64,000 nucleotides of DNA from Bradyrhizobium algeriense. Its GTDB lineage: Bacteria > Pseudomonadota > Alphaproteobacteria > Rhizobiales > Xanthobacteraceae. Position 1 is the stretch's first letter; every line of letters begins with the position of its first letter. The position numbers and the translations under genes are program-made. Shown here piece by piece: positions 9,308 to 17,426 of the stretch. The notes beneath the pieces were generated by a model that worked only from the letters and a program-made list of their open reading frames with translations, made no database searches and was not told where the DNA came from. Location of the stretch: contig NZ_JAZHRV010000001.1 of NCBI RefSeq assembly GCF_036924595.1, positions 4,774,001-4,838,000 of the forward strand. The letters are read 5' to 3'.

Positions 9308-10185
9308 GCCGAAGCTCCCGTGCGGAGATCGGGGCGATCGAGCAGCGAGGATACGCAACGCGCCAACAGAACTTTCGCCAGATGCCGGCGCATGGCAGGT
9401 GTCGCCTGATGATCCTCCAGAGGGTCGAGTTCTTCATCCAATGCAGAAAACGCCTCGGATAATACTGCTGGCGTGATGGCGATATCGACCAGTTTGCCGG
9501 CAGACGCGGCTAGCATCGGGCGATCGCCGACGGCAAAGAAACCAAGGCGAAGATCAGCAAACCGCCCATCCCTGACGAAGGCCTGCGCCGCGAGACCGAC
9601 GATCGCGTAGTCGCCATGTCGGCGGGCGAACTCATGAAAGAAATGCGTCGAATTTATCGGGGGCACCGGTAGTTCGACGGCGACCAGAAGTTCCTGCGGC
9701 GTAAGCGTAGTTTCGTAGATACCGACGAAGAACTCGCTTGCCGCAATCCGCCGCTCGCCGCTTGGCCCGCGAGCAATGATGGTGGCACCGAGCGTGAGCA
9801 TGCAGGCAGGCAGTTCAGAAGCCGGGTCTGCATGCGCAAGACTTCCCCCGATGGTGCCGCGGTTGCGGATCGCAGGATGGGCAACATGGGCCACCGCATC
9901 CGCCAGCAAGGGAGCATGGGCTGCTATTTCCGGAGATTTCAAGAGATCGGCGTGGCGTGTCAGCGCGCCGATGGTGAGGATGTCTCCCTTCACCACGACC
10001 CCACGCAACTCGGCCAATTCGCCGATATCGATAATGAGTTCGGGCGTGATCAGGCGCAGATTCATCGCCGGCAACAGGCTCTGGCCGCCGGACAGCACCC
10101 TGGCCTTTTCGCCATGCACGGTCAGCAAATCCAGCGCATTTGCGACGCTGGTTGCGCGGGCGTAAGCGAAAGCCGAGGCTTTCAT
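9304..10185 (-). CDS. Molybdenum hydroxylase medium subunit, FAD-binding (CoxM-like)
   Basis: The 293-residue product has the FAD-binding features of this family: ARVLSGGQSLLPAMNLRL near residues 38-55 and RNRGTIGGSLAHADPASELP near 105-124. It passes electrons from the iron-sulphur clusters to FAD. GGAGG lies upstream of ATG 10185; a TTG at 10209 is possible but less likely. It starts the three-gene hydroxylase operon and is divergent from the LLM flavin oxidoreductase gene, so the 175-bp gap probably holds promoters for both. Confidence 0.92.
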   Translation of the reverse strand: MKASAFAYARATSVANALDLLTVHGEKARVLSGGQSLLPAMNLRLITPELIIDIGELAELRGVVVKGDILTIGALTRHADLLKSPEIAAHAPLLADAVAHVAHPAIRNRGTIGGSLAHADPASELPACMLTLGATIIARGPSGERRIAASEFFVGIYETTLTPQELLVAVELPVPPINSTHFFHEFARRHGDYAIVGLAAQAFVRDGRFADLRLGFFAVGDRPMLAASAGKLVDIAITPAVLSEAFSALDEELDPLEDHQATPAMRRHLAKVLLARCVSSLLDRPDLRTGASA

Positions 10186-10360
10186 TTTTGGCGTGACCTC
10201 CCCGGCCAATTATCTGTATTTTTGCAGAATTAGAGGGTTGGGATCAACAAAGGTCAAGTTTGTTATCGGGTGAATATTTCGACTTTGAGCTTGTTTTCGA
10301 GCGACGAACGACGCACGTTCTGTGCCGATTAAAAAGCCTGCCTTTGGGGAAGAGCAGACC
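10186..10360. promoter_or_regulatory. Divergent intergenic region between hydroxylase and LLM oxidoreductase operons
   Basis: These 175 bp separate two divergent catabolic transcription units. The stretch is visibly more A+T-rich than its neighbours (around 10203-10275). I see no clear regulator palindrome; shared control of both units is inferred from geometry only. Confidence 0.4.
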
Positions 10361-11467
10361 ATGAAGCTTGGGTTCTTTACGATGCCAGTCCATCCTGTCG
10401 ACAAGGATTGGCGGCTTTCGCTCAAGGAGGACCGCGAGGCTTTCCTGCTGGCCGATGAACTCGGCTTCACCGAAGCCTATGTCGGCGAGCACGTCACCGA
10501 CAGGGCCGAGAATATCACTTCCTGCATAGCTTTCATTGCGTGGCTCGCGGCGGCGACCAGGCAGATCAAGCTTGGCACCGGCACCGTCAACATGCCGAAC
10601 GCTCACCCGGCGGCGATTGCAGCCTCGATCGCGATGCTCGATCATATTCTCGACGGCCGCCTGATCTTCGGCATCAGCCCCGGTGGCCTGCTATCGGACG
10701 CGGAAGTGTTCGGCAATCTCGAAGCGGACAGGAATGCCATGTTCCTGGAGGCGATCAATCAGGTGCTCCAGATCTGGGCCAGCGAGCCGCCCTATAATCT
10801 GCAAGGCCAGTTCTGGAACATATCGGTTGAGAAAACCCTGATCGAAGACATCGGCCAGGGCTTCATTCCGCGCCCGCTGCAAAGGCCGCACCCGCCGATC
10901 GTGGTCACTGCGGTGGCGCCGTTCTCAAAGGGTGTCATGGAAGCCGCCGCGCGCGGCTGGGAGCCGATCTCGGCAAACTTCCTGATGCCGGCCTGGGTGA
11001 AAAGCCACTGGCCGAAATACGTCGAGGGGTGCGAACGCGCCGGCCGCCCTGCGGATATGGCAAATTGGCGCGTTGCCAAGAGCGTGTTCGTCGCCAAGGA
11101 CGCAGCAATGGCGAAGGCCTACGCCACTGATCCAAATGGGCCCTATGTTTATTACTATCGCTCGCTGTTCACCAAGCTGAAGCGCGGTGGCCGCCTCGAA
11201 TTGTTCAAGACGCGCCGCGATCAGCCCGACGACGAGGTGACGCTGGAGTCGATTTGCGAGAAGCTGATCATTCATGGCACGCCGGAGAGCGTGGCAGATC
11301 GACTGCTGGCGTTTCAGGAGGAGACTGGGCCTTTTGGCACACTGCTCTATGCCGGCAAGGATTGGAAGGATAGCAAACTCGGACGCCAGTCAATGATCCT
11401 GATGGCCGAAAAGGTCATGCCACGAGTCAATGCCGGTACATCCAGTGGCTCCAGGGCGGCCGAATAG
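10361..11467 (+). CDS. LLM-class flavin-dependent oxidoreductase (luciferase-like monooxygenase)
   Basis: The 368-residue protein matches the bacterial luciferase-like TIM-barrel family: MKLGFFTMPVHP at the start, LADELGFTEAYVGEHVTD near 29-46, IKLGTGTVNMPNAHP, and GRLIFGISPGG. Such enzymes use reduced FMN supplied by a separate reductase to oxygenate small molecules. I placed the start at ATG 10361, preceded by GGGGAAG, rather than at the upstream in-frame ATG 10322. The next gene starts 25 bases after its stop. Substrate unknown; context suggests a role in the same pathway as the neighbouring hydroxylase. Confidence 0.9.
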   Translation: MKLGFFTMPVHPVDKDWRLSLKEDREAFLLADELGFTEAYVGEHVTDRAENITSCIAFIAWLAAATRQIKLGTGTVNMPNAHPAAIAASIAMLDHILDGRLIFGISPGGLLSDAEVFGNLEADRNAMFLEAINQVLQIWASEPPYNLQGQFWNISVEKTLIEDIGQGFIPRPLQRPHPPIVVTAVAPFSKGVMEAAARGWEPISANFLMPAWVKSHWPKYVEGCERAGRPADMANWRVAKSVFVAKDAAMAKAYATDPNGPYVYYYRSLFTKLKRGGRLELFKTRRDQPDDEVTLESICEKLIIHGTPESVADRLLAFQEETGPFGTLLYAGKDWKDSKLGRQSMILMAEKVMPRVNAGTSSGSRAAE

Positions 11468-11492
11468 TCCACCGAGATCAGGAAAGCTTGCC

Positions 11493-12368
11493 GTGGCCTT
11501 GAACGACCGCATCCCCTATCAAGCGCAAGTCGACCGACCGAAGCTGACGCTCCCCGGCGGCAAGAGGCTTGCGGTATGGGTTATCCTCAATGTCGAAGAA
11601 TGGCGGATCGAGAATGCCATGCCTCGCACGGTGCTGAGCCCGCCGATGGGTCAGCCGCTATTACCAGACGTGCCGAACTGGTCATGGCATGAATACGGGA
11701 TGCGCGCCGGCTTCTGGCGACAGTTCAAGGCGCTGACTGATCGCAAAATGCCGGTGACGTTGGCGCTCAATGCCAATGTCTGCAACGCCTACCCGCGTGT
11801 CGCGTCTGCTGCCCTCGACGCCGGATTCGAATTCATGGGTCACGGTTTCGTGCAAGGGCCGATGCACAAGGTCGAGAACCAGGCGGATGCCATCAAGCGC
11901 TCGGTCGAGACAATTTCCAAATTTGCGGGGAAGCCACCGCGGTCATGGGAAAGCCCGGGCCTCACGGAGACCGAGGAAACCCTTGATCTGCTTCGCCTCA
12001 ACGGCATCGAGTATGTCGCTGATTGGGTGATCGACGATTTGCCGCAGGATATCGCCACGCCTCACGGCACTATCACCACAATTCCCTATTCGGTCGAAAC
12101 CAACGACATCGTCATCCATGCGCTGCAGCATCTGCCTTCCGAGCAATTCCAGAAACGCTGCACCGATCAGTTCGACCGGCTATATCTCGAAGGCGCGTCG
12201 AACGCGCGGATCATGGCAATATCGATTCACCCCTACATCACCGGCGTGCCGCATCGCATCAAATATCTGGAGGCGCTGCTCGACTACGTCCTCGGTCACG
12301 ACGGGGTGGCACTGATGACGGCCAGCGAGATTGGCGACTGGTATCGCGCAGAGATGGCAAAGAATTAA
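11493..12368 (+). CDS. Polysaccharide deacetylase (NodB-homology) family hydrolase, PuuE-like
   Basis: This 291-residue protein resembles the cytoplasmic PuuE/allantoinase branch of the NodB superfamily rather than chitin deacetylases: it has no signal peptide, and its segments VILNVEEW, EFMGHGFVQGP and SIHPYITGVPHR match that branch. The first metal-binding motif is NVEEW instead of the classical Asp-Asp pair. Members of this branch act on cyclic ureides and other amide bonds. The start is GTG 11493, after AGGAAAG. It is co-directional with the LLM oxidoreductase, which suggests opening or hydrolysis of an amide/lactam ring; this is inference. Confidence 0.82.
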   Translation: MALNDRIPYQAQVDRPKLTLPGGKRLAVWVILNVEEWRIENAMPRTVLSPPMGQPLLPDVPNWSWHEYGMRAGFWRQFKALTDRKMPVTLALNANVCNAYPRVASAALDAGFEFMGHGFVQGPMHKVENQADAIKRSVETISKFAGKPPRSWESPGLTETEETLDLLRLNGIEYVADWVIDDLPQDIATPHGTITTIPYSVETNDIVIHALQHLPSEQFQKRCTDQFDRLYLEGASNARIMAISIHPYITGVPHRIKYLEALLDYVLGHDGVALMTASEIGDWYRAEMAKN

Positions 12369-12410
12369 AATTGCCGCTCTACCACAGGACCGCAAGCTTC
12401 GGCGGTCCGT

Positions 12411-12965
12411 TCACGAGGACGCCTTGCCGTCCCCGGCAATAAAACGGCCGAAGCTGCCGCGTGCGAACAGCAGGGGTTCCTGCCGATTATAGGTGTAAGC
12501 TTCGACGGCGCCCAGGAAGATGATGTGGTCGCCGCCGTAATACCGATTGGCCGCACGGCATTGGAAATTGGCGACGCTGTCGGTCAATACCGGCGCGTTA
12601 CCAAGCCCCGGCGTCCAGCTCACCCCAGCGAACTTGTCGTCCGACGATTTTGCAAACTGCGACGCCAGTGCTTGCTGGGAAGCTCCGAGAACATTGATCG
12701 TGAAATGGCTGGCATTCTGGAAAATCGTGAGTCCTTGGGAAAACATCCCCAGACTCCACAACACCAGCGGCGGATTGAGCGACACCGAGGCAAACGAGTT
12801 GCAGGTCACGCCATACGGCCTTCCATCCGCCGCCATCGCCGTGACGATGGTGACGCCTGTGGCGAACGTGCCAAGTGCATTGCGGAAGTCCCGGGGATCG
12901 ATCGCCGAGTTGTCACTGGCAAATTCATTGGCCGGATCGGCCGGATGTTTGGGTGCGTCAGACAT
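12411..12965 (-). CDS. Flavin reductase-like domain protein (HpaC/RutF type)
   Basis: The 184-residue product has the flavin reductase fold core: FRNALGTFATGVTIVTA near 27-43, GVTCNSFASVSLNPPLVLWSL near 52-72 and GDHIIFLGAVEAY. Such proteins reduce FMN or FAD with NAD(P)H and hand it to a partner oxygenase. It lies 9 bases downstream of the group D-type monooxygenase gene on the same strand, the usual pairing of a two-component monooxygenase. It could also supply the LLM enzyme encoded opposite. Confidence 0.9.
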   Translation of the reverse strand: MSDAPKHPADPANEFASDNSAIDPRDFRNALGTFATGVTIVTAMAADGRPYGVTCNSFASVSLNPPLVLWSLGMFSQGLTIFQNASHFTINVLGASQQALASQFAKSSDDKFAGVSWTPGLGNAPVLTDSVANFQCRAANRYYGGDHIIFLGAVEAYTYNRQEPLLFARGSFGRFIAGDGKASS

Positions 12966-12974
12966 CCGCCAGCC

Positions 12975-14201
12975 TCAGAGCGTCAGATTTTCGGACGGCA
13001 GGCCAAGCGCCACGCGTCCATAGTTGGTTCCCGCCGCATCAAAATTGAATGCGAGGTGCGAATTCACCGCGTGGGCGTCGCGGAATTGCCGCTGCAGCGC
13101 GCCTGACGTGAACAGACTGCGCGCACCGCTTGCCGCGAACAACAGCGAGACCGCTTCGGTGCAGAGCTTCACCGCGAACGCACCATCCCGCCGCAGTCTC
13201 GTCTTTGCCGCGAGATCGGGAATGTAGCCTCGCCTTGCGTCAGCCATCGCATCGACGCAGTTCGTGCGCATGACGAGGCGGGCTGCGTCGATCTTGGCGG
13301 AGGCCTCTGCGATCTTGATTTGGGTCGTCTGCAGGTCGCTGAGTTTAGTACGATTGTAGGTCGAGGCCCGATGCCGCGCGAATTCGACGTAGTCATTCAG
13401 ACATGCTTGCGCATTACCCAAGCCGACACCCGACAACACGTAAGGAAAAAGAGAGAATACCGGCAGCGCATACAGCGCGTTCGGGTTGACCGTGCTTCCC
13501 GGCGTCGGTCCGCCGGTCAGGTCGCTGACCGCGACGGTCATTTTCTCCGCAACAAAGGCATCCTCGACCCATACGTCGTTCGATCCGGTACCGCACAGTC
13601 CCGTCGCATTCCAGGTGTCATTGATCCTGTACTCACTCCTGTTAAGCAGGAATATACGGTATTCGATGCCGTCAGCCTCATCGTCCGATGACACCACGCC
13701 GGCAAGCATGTTCCAGTCGCAAGACTCGACGCCCGAGGAGAACGGCCAATGACCACGTAGGACATATCCTCCATCCGCCTTTCTCGCGCGGCCGGCTGGA
13801 AAGATGAAGGACGACGCGATCAACGTATCGGCATTCCTGCTCCAGACAGCGTCCTGCGCCTGCCGGTCAAACATGCCCAGCATCCAGTGATGGCTGGCGA
13901 GATTGGCGAAATTCCAGGCCACGGAAGCGTCCGCCTGCCCCAGCGCGTCGGCGCAATCGACCAGAGCGACATAGTCAAGCTCGGCACCTCCAACGCGTTT
14001 GGGTTGCACGATTCGGAACAGGCCGGTGTCATGCAAATCGCGCTCGGTCTCCGGCGGCAGGCGCCGAAGCTCTTCCGTCTTTGAAGCACGCTCGCGCAAT
14101 TCCGGAATCAGGGCCTTGGCACGCGCAACCATGGCGACATAGCTGTCCGCACCCGGCCCCGCGGACGAACCTGCATCCGGCTTTCCGCCGCCTCCCGCCA
14201 T
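12975..14201 (-). CDS. Group D flavin-dependent monooxygenase, acyl-CoA dehydrogenase fold (HsaA/HpaH-like)
   Basis: The 408-residue protein has acyl-CoA-dehydrogenase topology but the features of two-component hydroxylases: LRRLPPETERDLHDTGLFRI near 45-65, GQADASVAWNFANLASHHW, a WPFSSGVESCDW segment, and GTGSNDVWVEDAFV. It would hydroxylate an aromatic or heterocyclic substrate using reduced flavin from the adjacent reductase. I chose ATG 14201, preceded by GAGGAAAAAGC, which gives the typical 390-410 residues. The glycine-rich first 20 residues are probably disordered. Confidence 0.85.
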   Translation of the reverse strand: MAGGGGKPDAGSSAGPGADSYVAMVARAKALIPELRERASKTEELRRLPPETERDLHDTGLFRIVQPKRVGGAELDYVALVDCADALGQADASVAWNFANLASHHWMLGMFDRQAQDAVWSRNADTLIASSFIFPAGRARKADGGYVLRGHWPFSSGVESCDWNMLAGVVSSDDEADGIEYRIFLLNRSEYRINDTWNATGLCGTGSNDVWVEDAFVAEKMTVAVSDLTGGPTPGSTVNPNALYALPVFSLFPYVLSGVGLGNAQACLNDYVEFARHRASTYNRTKLSDLQTTQIKIAEASAKIDAARLVMRTNCVDAMADARRGYIPDLAAKTRLRRDGAFAVKLCTEAVSLLFAASGARSLFTSGALQRQFRDAHAVNSHLAFNFDAAGTNYGRVALGLPSENLTL

Positions 14202-14325
14202 GCTTTTTCCTCGCCTGCTCCGTTGGTGTGCGCCGCCCGAGCCTTGCCAGTCTACCGCCTGACCGCCAATGATCAAGGCGTACAGGAAGCATGGCTACTC
14301 CGCCACAAGGCGCTGGCCCCTAAAA

Positions 14326-14360
14326 CGCAAAAACGCCCGGTGGCTGCAAGGCCACCGGGC
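14326..14360 (-). terminator. Rho-independent terminator at the end of the prophage operon
   Basis: GCCCGGTGGC and GCCACCGGGC form a perfect 10-bp stem (14335-14360) with a 6-base loop. On the minus strand it is followed by GTTTTTGCGTTTT. It sits just after the acetyltransferase gene and would end prophage transcription. Confidence 0.85.
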
Positions 14361-14396
14361 GAGTAGAGCAATTTGCGGTACACAACGGACGAGCCG

Positions 14397-14834
14397 CTAT
14401 TTCACGTCCTTGCGCCAATAAAGCGTATGCGGCCAGGCCCAGGGAGCCTTGGGATTGAACAGGCGATAGCCCGCGCGGATGAAGTTGTTGGCTGAGTGCA
14501 TATTATCTGTGGTGTCAGAGATGATCGAACACCACCCATTCAGACGCGCACGCGCCTCCGTGGCTCGCATCAGGCGCAACTGAAGCCGATGCCCGCAATG
14601 CTCCCCCAGCACACCAACGCGGCAAAAATAGCCCGCATTGAAAACATGGGTGGATGAAATGATACCGGCGAACGCGACCGGCTCGGTTCCACGAAAGGCA
14701 AGCCACCAGTGCCCTTGATCAAATTCGGGAATGGGGGCGGCGTCAAGGAATGTCAACTGATGAAGTTCCTCGAGCGTGTCCGCAATATCATCGTCATTCC
14801 CGTCAACCTCACGAATCCGATACATCTGTCGCAC
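14397..14834 (-). CDS. GNAT-family N-acetyltransferase of the prophage
   Basis: This 145-residue protein has GNAT features: WWLAFRGTEPVAFAGI near residues 45-60 (strand beta-4 region), the motif A-like GEHCGHRLQLRLMRATE near 76-92, and NNFIRAGYRLFNP near 115-127. GNATs transfer an acetyl group from acetyl-CoA to an amine. It is the last gene before the prophage terminator, a common place for phage accessory genes. Target unknown. A second in-frame ATG at codon 4 is also a possible start. Confidence 0.8.
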   Translation of the reverse strand: MRQMYRIREVDGNDDDIADTLEELHQLTFLDAAPIPEFDQGHWWLAFRGTEPVAFAGIISSTHVFNAGYFCRVGVLGEHCGHRLQLRLMRATEARARLNGWCSIISDTTDNMHSANNFIRAGYRLFNPKAPWAWPHTLYWRKDVK

Positions 14835-14876
14835 CTGAATTCGAGCCCATCGCCAGTGTTTCGGTACGTCCGCAGA

Positions 14877-15179
14877 TCATTTGCCGAGCGTCGCCTTGAT
14901 GCCGAGCCACACGGCCCCGACGAATCCCGTCACAATCACCGTGATGACTGCCTTGAAGGTGTAGCTCTGTGCCTGCTCGACGCTTCTGCGCCAGCGTCGA
15001 AGATGCTGAAAATCCGCGCGCAACTCTTTGCGATCCTCTTCATCAATTCCGAACGAGGTCAGTGTCGTCGCGATCGCTTTGAGAACCACTGCATCGATAT
15101 CGTCGTGACGAATCCTCTTCTGTTCGGCCAAGGTCTCGACGACGATGGCCCTGACATCCGCAGCTTGCTCCCAGGTCAT
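14877..15179 (-). CDS. Prophage small membrane protein, one C-terminal transmembrane helix
   Basis: The 100-residue product has a charged helical N-terminal part (residues 1-75, rich in Glu, Asp and Arg) and one membrane segment (about 77-95, AVITVIVTGFVGAVWLGI). Its ATG overlaps the stop of the three-helix holin-like gene by 4 bases, so it belongs to the lysis cluster. An antiholin, spanin-like or tail-accessory role are all possible; I do not recognise the family. Confidence 0.65.
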   Translation of the reverse strand: MTWEQAADVRAIVVETLAEQKRIRHDDIDAVVLKAIATTLTSFGIDEEDRKELRADFQHLRRWRRSVEQAQSYTFKAVITVIVTGFVGAVWLGIKATLGK

Positions 15180-15559
15180 CGTTTGATAATCCGCGCTACG
15201 TTCTCAAAGCCTCGTTTGGCGAAATAGAACGACACCACGAGATTCGAGGTGATCGCCGCGAATCCCGCGAGCGGATCGGTCGTGCCAAGGCCAAGAACCT
15301 TGCCCCAGATCAACAGCTTGCCGAAATAGATCGCCACGAAATATCCCATCAGCTTGTCCGGCTCATACCAGTGCCCGATCTCGGCGATGCGATACTGCAT
15401 GATGGCGTTGGCTTCGGAGACCTGGGCTGCGATCTCGGCAGATGCCGTTTCGCTCGCGATCTTTTCCGAGGTGTTGCCGGCCGCCAGTTTGGCCTTGTAG
15501 CCGTCGATCAGGCCCTTGATGACGGGGCCGCCGATGAAACTGATGATGGTCATCCACAT
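15176..15559 (-). CDS. Holin-like protein (GTA-type 3TM holin family, probable)
   Basis: The 127-residue protein begins with a hydrophobic segment (IISFIGGPVIKGLI), then an amphipathic lysine/alanine-rich region, then two C-terminal membrane segments (about 73-91 and 98-115). This matches the three-helix holins found with gene-transfer-agent and alphaproteobacterial phage lysins. I chose ATG 15559, with GGAGG 7 bases upstream, over a longer frame from 15691 that is the preceding small gene read out of phase. It would form inner-membrane lesions releasing endolysin. Confidence 0.7.
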   Translation of the reverse strand: MWMTIISFIGGPVIKGLIDGYKAKLAAGNTSEKIASETASAEIAAQVSEANAIMQYRIAEIGHWYEPDKLMGYFVAIYFGKLLIWGKVLGLGTTDPLAGFAAITSNLVVSFYFAKRGFENVARIIKR

Positions 15560-15717
15560 TTGCGCGCCTCCAGCGTCATCCACATCGCGAACACGACCGC
15601 CAGCGCTTCGGCGCCGAACACGCCGGGACGGACCTGGTAGAGCTGGCTCGCCATCCAGATCACCCATGCGCCGGCCAGCACGGCCGCCCATGCCAGCAGG
15701 GCAAGCGCGATCTTCAT
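15550..15717 (-). CDS. 55-residue prophage membrane protein overlapping the holin-like gene
   Basis: The frame encodes MKIALALLAWAAVLAGAW followed by a second hydrophobic segment (AEALAVVFAMWMTL): two predicted membrane helices, positive N-terminus, ending LEARKCG. Its last 10 bases overlap the start of the holin-like gene, and its ATG lies 1 base beyond the stop of the previous gene. This stacked spacing argues that it is translated. Role in lysis is inferred from position. Confidence 0.65.
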   Translation of the reverse strand: MKIALALLAWAAVLAGAWVIWMASQLYQVRPGVFGAEALAVVFAMWMTLEARKCG

Positions 15718-15718
15718 G

Positions 15719-15949
15719 TCAGAGCGTCCGGCGGCGGCAGACTTCGGTAATCACGCCGGCCAGCGCTGCAAAGGCCAGCATCTTGAACGCCGACTTGGCG
15801 TCCAGGCTCGACAGCTGCGTGAAGTCGTATCCCGAGAACGCCCCGATGAGCCCGGCGCCGACGATGCCGACGACGTACTGGACACGCGCCCAGAGGATCG
15901 TCACGGAATCCTTGAACCATGCCTTGACCTTGTTCCATGTGGTGATCAT
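15719..15949 (-). CDS. 76-residue prophage membrane protein
   Basis: The product has a basic N-terminal helix (WNKVKAWFKDSVTILWARVQ) and two hydrophobic segments (YVVGIVGAGLIGAF and FKMLAFAALAGVITEV). Its ATG overlaps the endolysin stop by 4 bases (ATGA). Position between endolysin and holin-like genes makes it a candidate holin, antiholin or tail-associated membrane protein. I do not recognise the family. Confidence 0.65.
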   Translation of the reverse strand: MITTWNKVKAWFKDSVTILWARVQYVVGIVGAGLIGAFSGYDFTQLSSLDAKSAFKMLAFAALAGVITEVCRRRTL

Positions 15950-16650
15950 GATTTCCTCCTGAAAACGGTGTTGAAGATGTTGGCAATGAACGCGGCGAAG
16001 GAGCCTTTCGCCGGATTGGCGATGGATGGCGCGGCAGACTTTGCGGCTGGGCGCGGCGTGACCGGGATCGCCGGCGCGATCGTCGTGCCCGTGAACGTAA
16101 TGGTGGGATCAAGCGCCATCATCGCCATCAGCAGGCCGGCGCAACCAGGCTGGCTGTCGACGACGTTCGGATCGTAGACCCCGTCGCGGACATATTTGCC
16201 GGATCTATACTGATCGGTGCCGGACCAGATGTAGGGCGACGGCCTCCCGCGCGCGGCGTAGCCAAGCCCGTTATATTGCTCGAGCTTGGCCAGCGTCCGG
16301 CCGATGCTCCAGTCCTCGTTGCGCGCGGCATACGGGGCACAATTGACGAGCGCATCGACCGCAGCCTCTTCCCAGGACCTGAACGGGCCCCTGCCAGCAG
16401 GCACATGGACGGAAACCCTGTTCCAGGGATCGCCTTGCGCCAGCGACCCCGTCCAATCCTGCGAGCACTCGCGCTGATGGATGACGGCAATCACCGCCCA
16501 CGGCACGCCGGTTTTGACGGAAACGGCCTGGTATCTGGCCTTGGCATTCGCGGCCACCAGATGACGGGCAACAGAGGTGAAGTTCCGGCTCAACCTGGCA
16601 TTCGCCCAGCGTTTTGCATTCGCCGCAACTAGGGCGTTAATATCGACCAT
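15946..16650 (-). CDS. Prophage endolysin (lysozyme-like peptidoglycan hydrolase)
   Basis: This 234-residue protein has a lysozyme-like catalytic core (residues about 35-150): VPWAVIAVIHQRECSQDW with a candidate catalytic Glu in QREC, then SLAQGDPWN, and WEEAAVDAL. A proline/alanine-rich linker (about 175-205) precedes a hydrophobic C-terminus. No signal peptide is visible, so release would depend on the holin-like proteins encoded downstream. The ATG at 16650 lies within a short gap before the divergent methyltransferase gene. Confidence 0.75.
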   Translation of the reverse strand: MVDINALVAANAKRWANARLSRNFTSVARHLVAANAKARYQAVSVKTGVPWAVIAVIHQRECSQDWTGSLAQGDPWNRVSVHVPAGRGPFRSWEEAAVDALVNCAPYAARNEDWSIGRTLAKLEQYNGLGYAARGRPSPYIWSGTDQYRSGKYVRDGVYDPNVVDSQPGCAGLLMAMMALDPTITFTGTTIAPAIPVTPRPAAKSAAPSIANPAKGSFAAFIANIFNTVFRRKS

Positions 16651-16715
16651 CTGTATTGCTCGCTGTGGGGTTGTGGTGGTAAAGATGGGAACGCACCCTT
16701 AAGGGCGGGTCTTCT

Positions 16716-17426
16716 ATGAGTCAGAGCGCTGAACTTCGCGACTTTTACGATGGCTATTACAATGAAGCAGTTGCAGCCAAGAGAACAATCGCGGCCAAGC
16801 AGTCCGTCGATCACCTAGTGCGACTCGGCGGCAAAAGCCTGGGGCACCTTCTGGATGTTGGGGCTGGTGATGGCGCAGTTTTGCAAGAGATAGAATCCCG
16901 CCGCATTGCATCGAAATTGGACGCGGTTGAAATCTCATCGTCAGGCATAGATCGTGTAACATCTCGCCGCTTAAGCACTCTCAATGCCATCCGGTCGTTC
17001 GACGGTTACAGACTGCCATTCGAGGACAAATCGTTTGATACGACGATAGCCATCCACGTGCTGGAACACGTTGAACACGAGCGACTTTTTCTGAATGAAC
17101 TTAAGCGCGTTTCTAAACGCGTTTTCATTGAGGTGCCCCTCGAACATACATTCAGATTGCAGCGCTCGATCGTGATGGGAAAACCGTTCGGGCACATCAA
17201 CCACTACACTTTTGACCGATTTATTAATCTTCTGGATACCTGCGGATTGAAGCCAGTGGCATCGAAAATTTTCCCTAACTCGTTGGCTTACGAGACCTTC
17301 GTCGGAGGCAAAGCAGCCGGCTCAGCCAAGCATGTCATACGCTCAACAGCGCTGAAGTTCGCCCCCGCGCTTGCTCCTAATGTGTTCGTATATCTTGGCG
17401 CCGCCATGTGTGACGTGGCTAGATAA
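16716..17426 (+). CDS. SAM-dependent class I methyltransferase, plus-strand prophage cargo
   Basis: The 236-residue product has SAM motif I LLDVGAGDGAV near residue 45, the LPFEDKSFDTTIAIHVLEHVE segment near 100-120 typical of type 11 methyltransferases, and a HINHYTFDRFINLL segment. It is the only plus-strand gene in the prophage, inserted between endolysin and tail fibre, and its 3' end overlaps the tail-fibre stop by 8 bases. Its base composition is more A+T-rich than its surroundings. Glycan-synthesis or host-surface modification is typical for such phage cargo, but the target is unknown. Confidence 0.82.
   Translation: MSQSAELRDFYDGYYNEAVAAKRTIAAKQSVDHLVRLGGKSLGHLLDVGAGDGAVLQEIESRRIASKLDAVEISSSGIDRVTSRRLSTLNAIRSFDGYRLPFEDKSFDTTIAIHVLEHVEHERLFLNELKRVSKRVFIEVPLEHTFRLQRSIVMGKPFGHINHYTFDRFINLLDTCGLKPVASKIFPNSLAYETFVGGKAAGSAKHVIRSTALKFAPALAPNVFVYLGAAMCDVAR

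Noticed and set aside
6432..10185. Carbon monoxide dehydrogenase (coxMSL)
   Set aside because: Family-level similarity is clear, but the large subunit lacks both diagnostic active-site loops (AYXCSFR and AYRGAGR).
10250..10290. Similarity between the spacer near 10255-10290 and 21627-21660 (CAAGTTTG.TATC.GGT.AATAT)
   Set aside because: Short, interrupted match in A+T-rich stretches of unrelated context; too weak to call a shared element.
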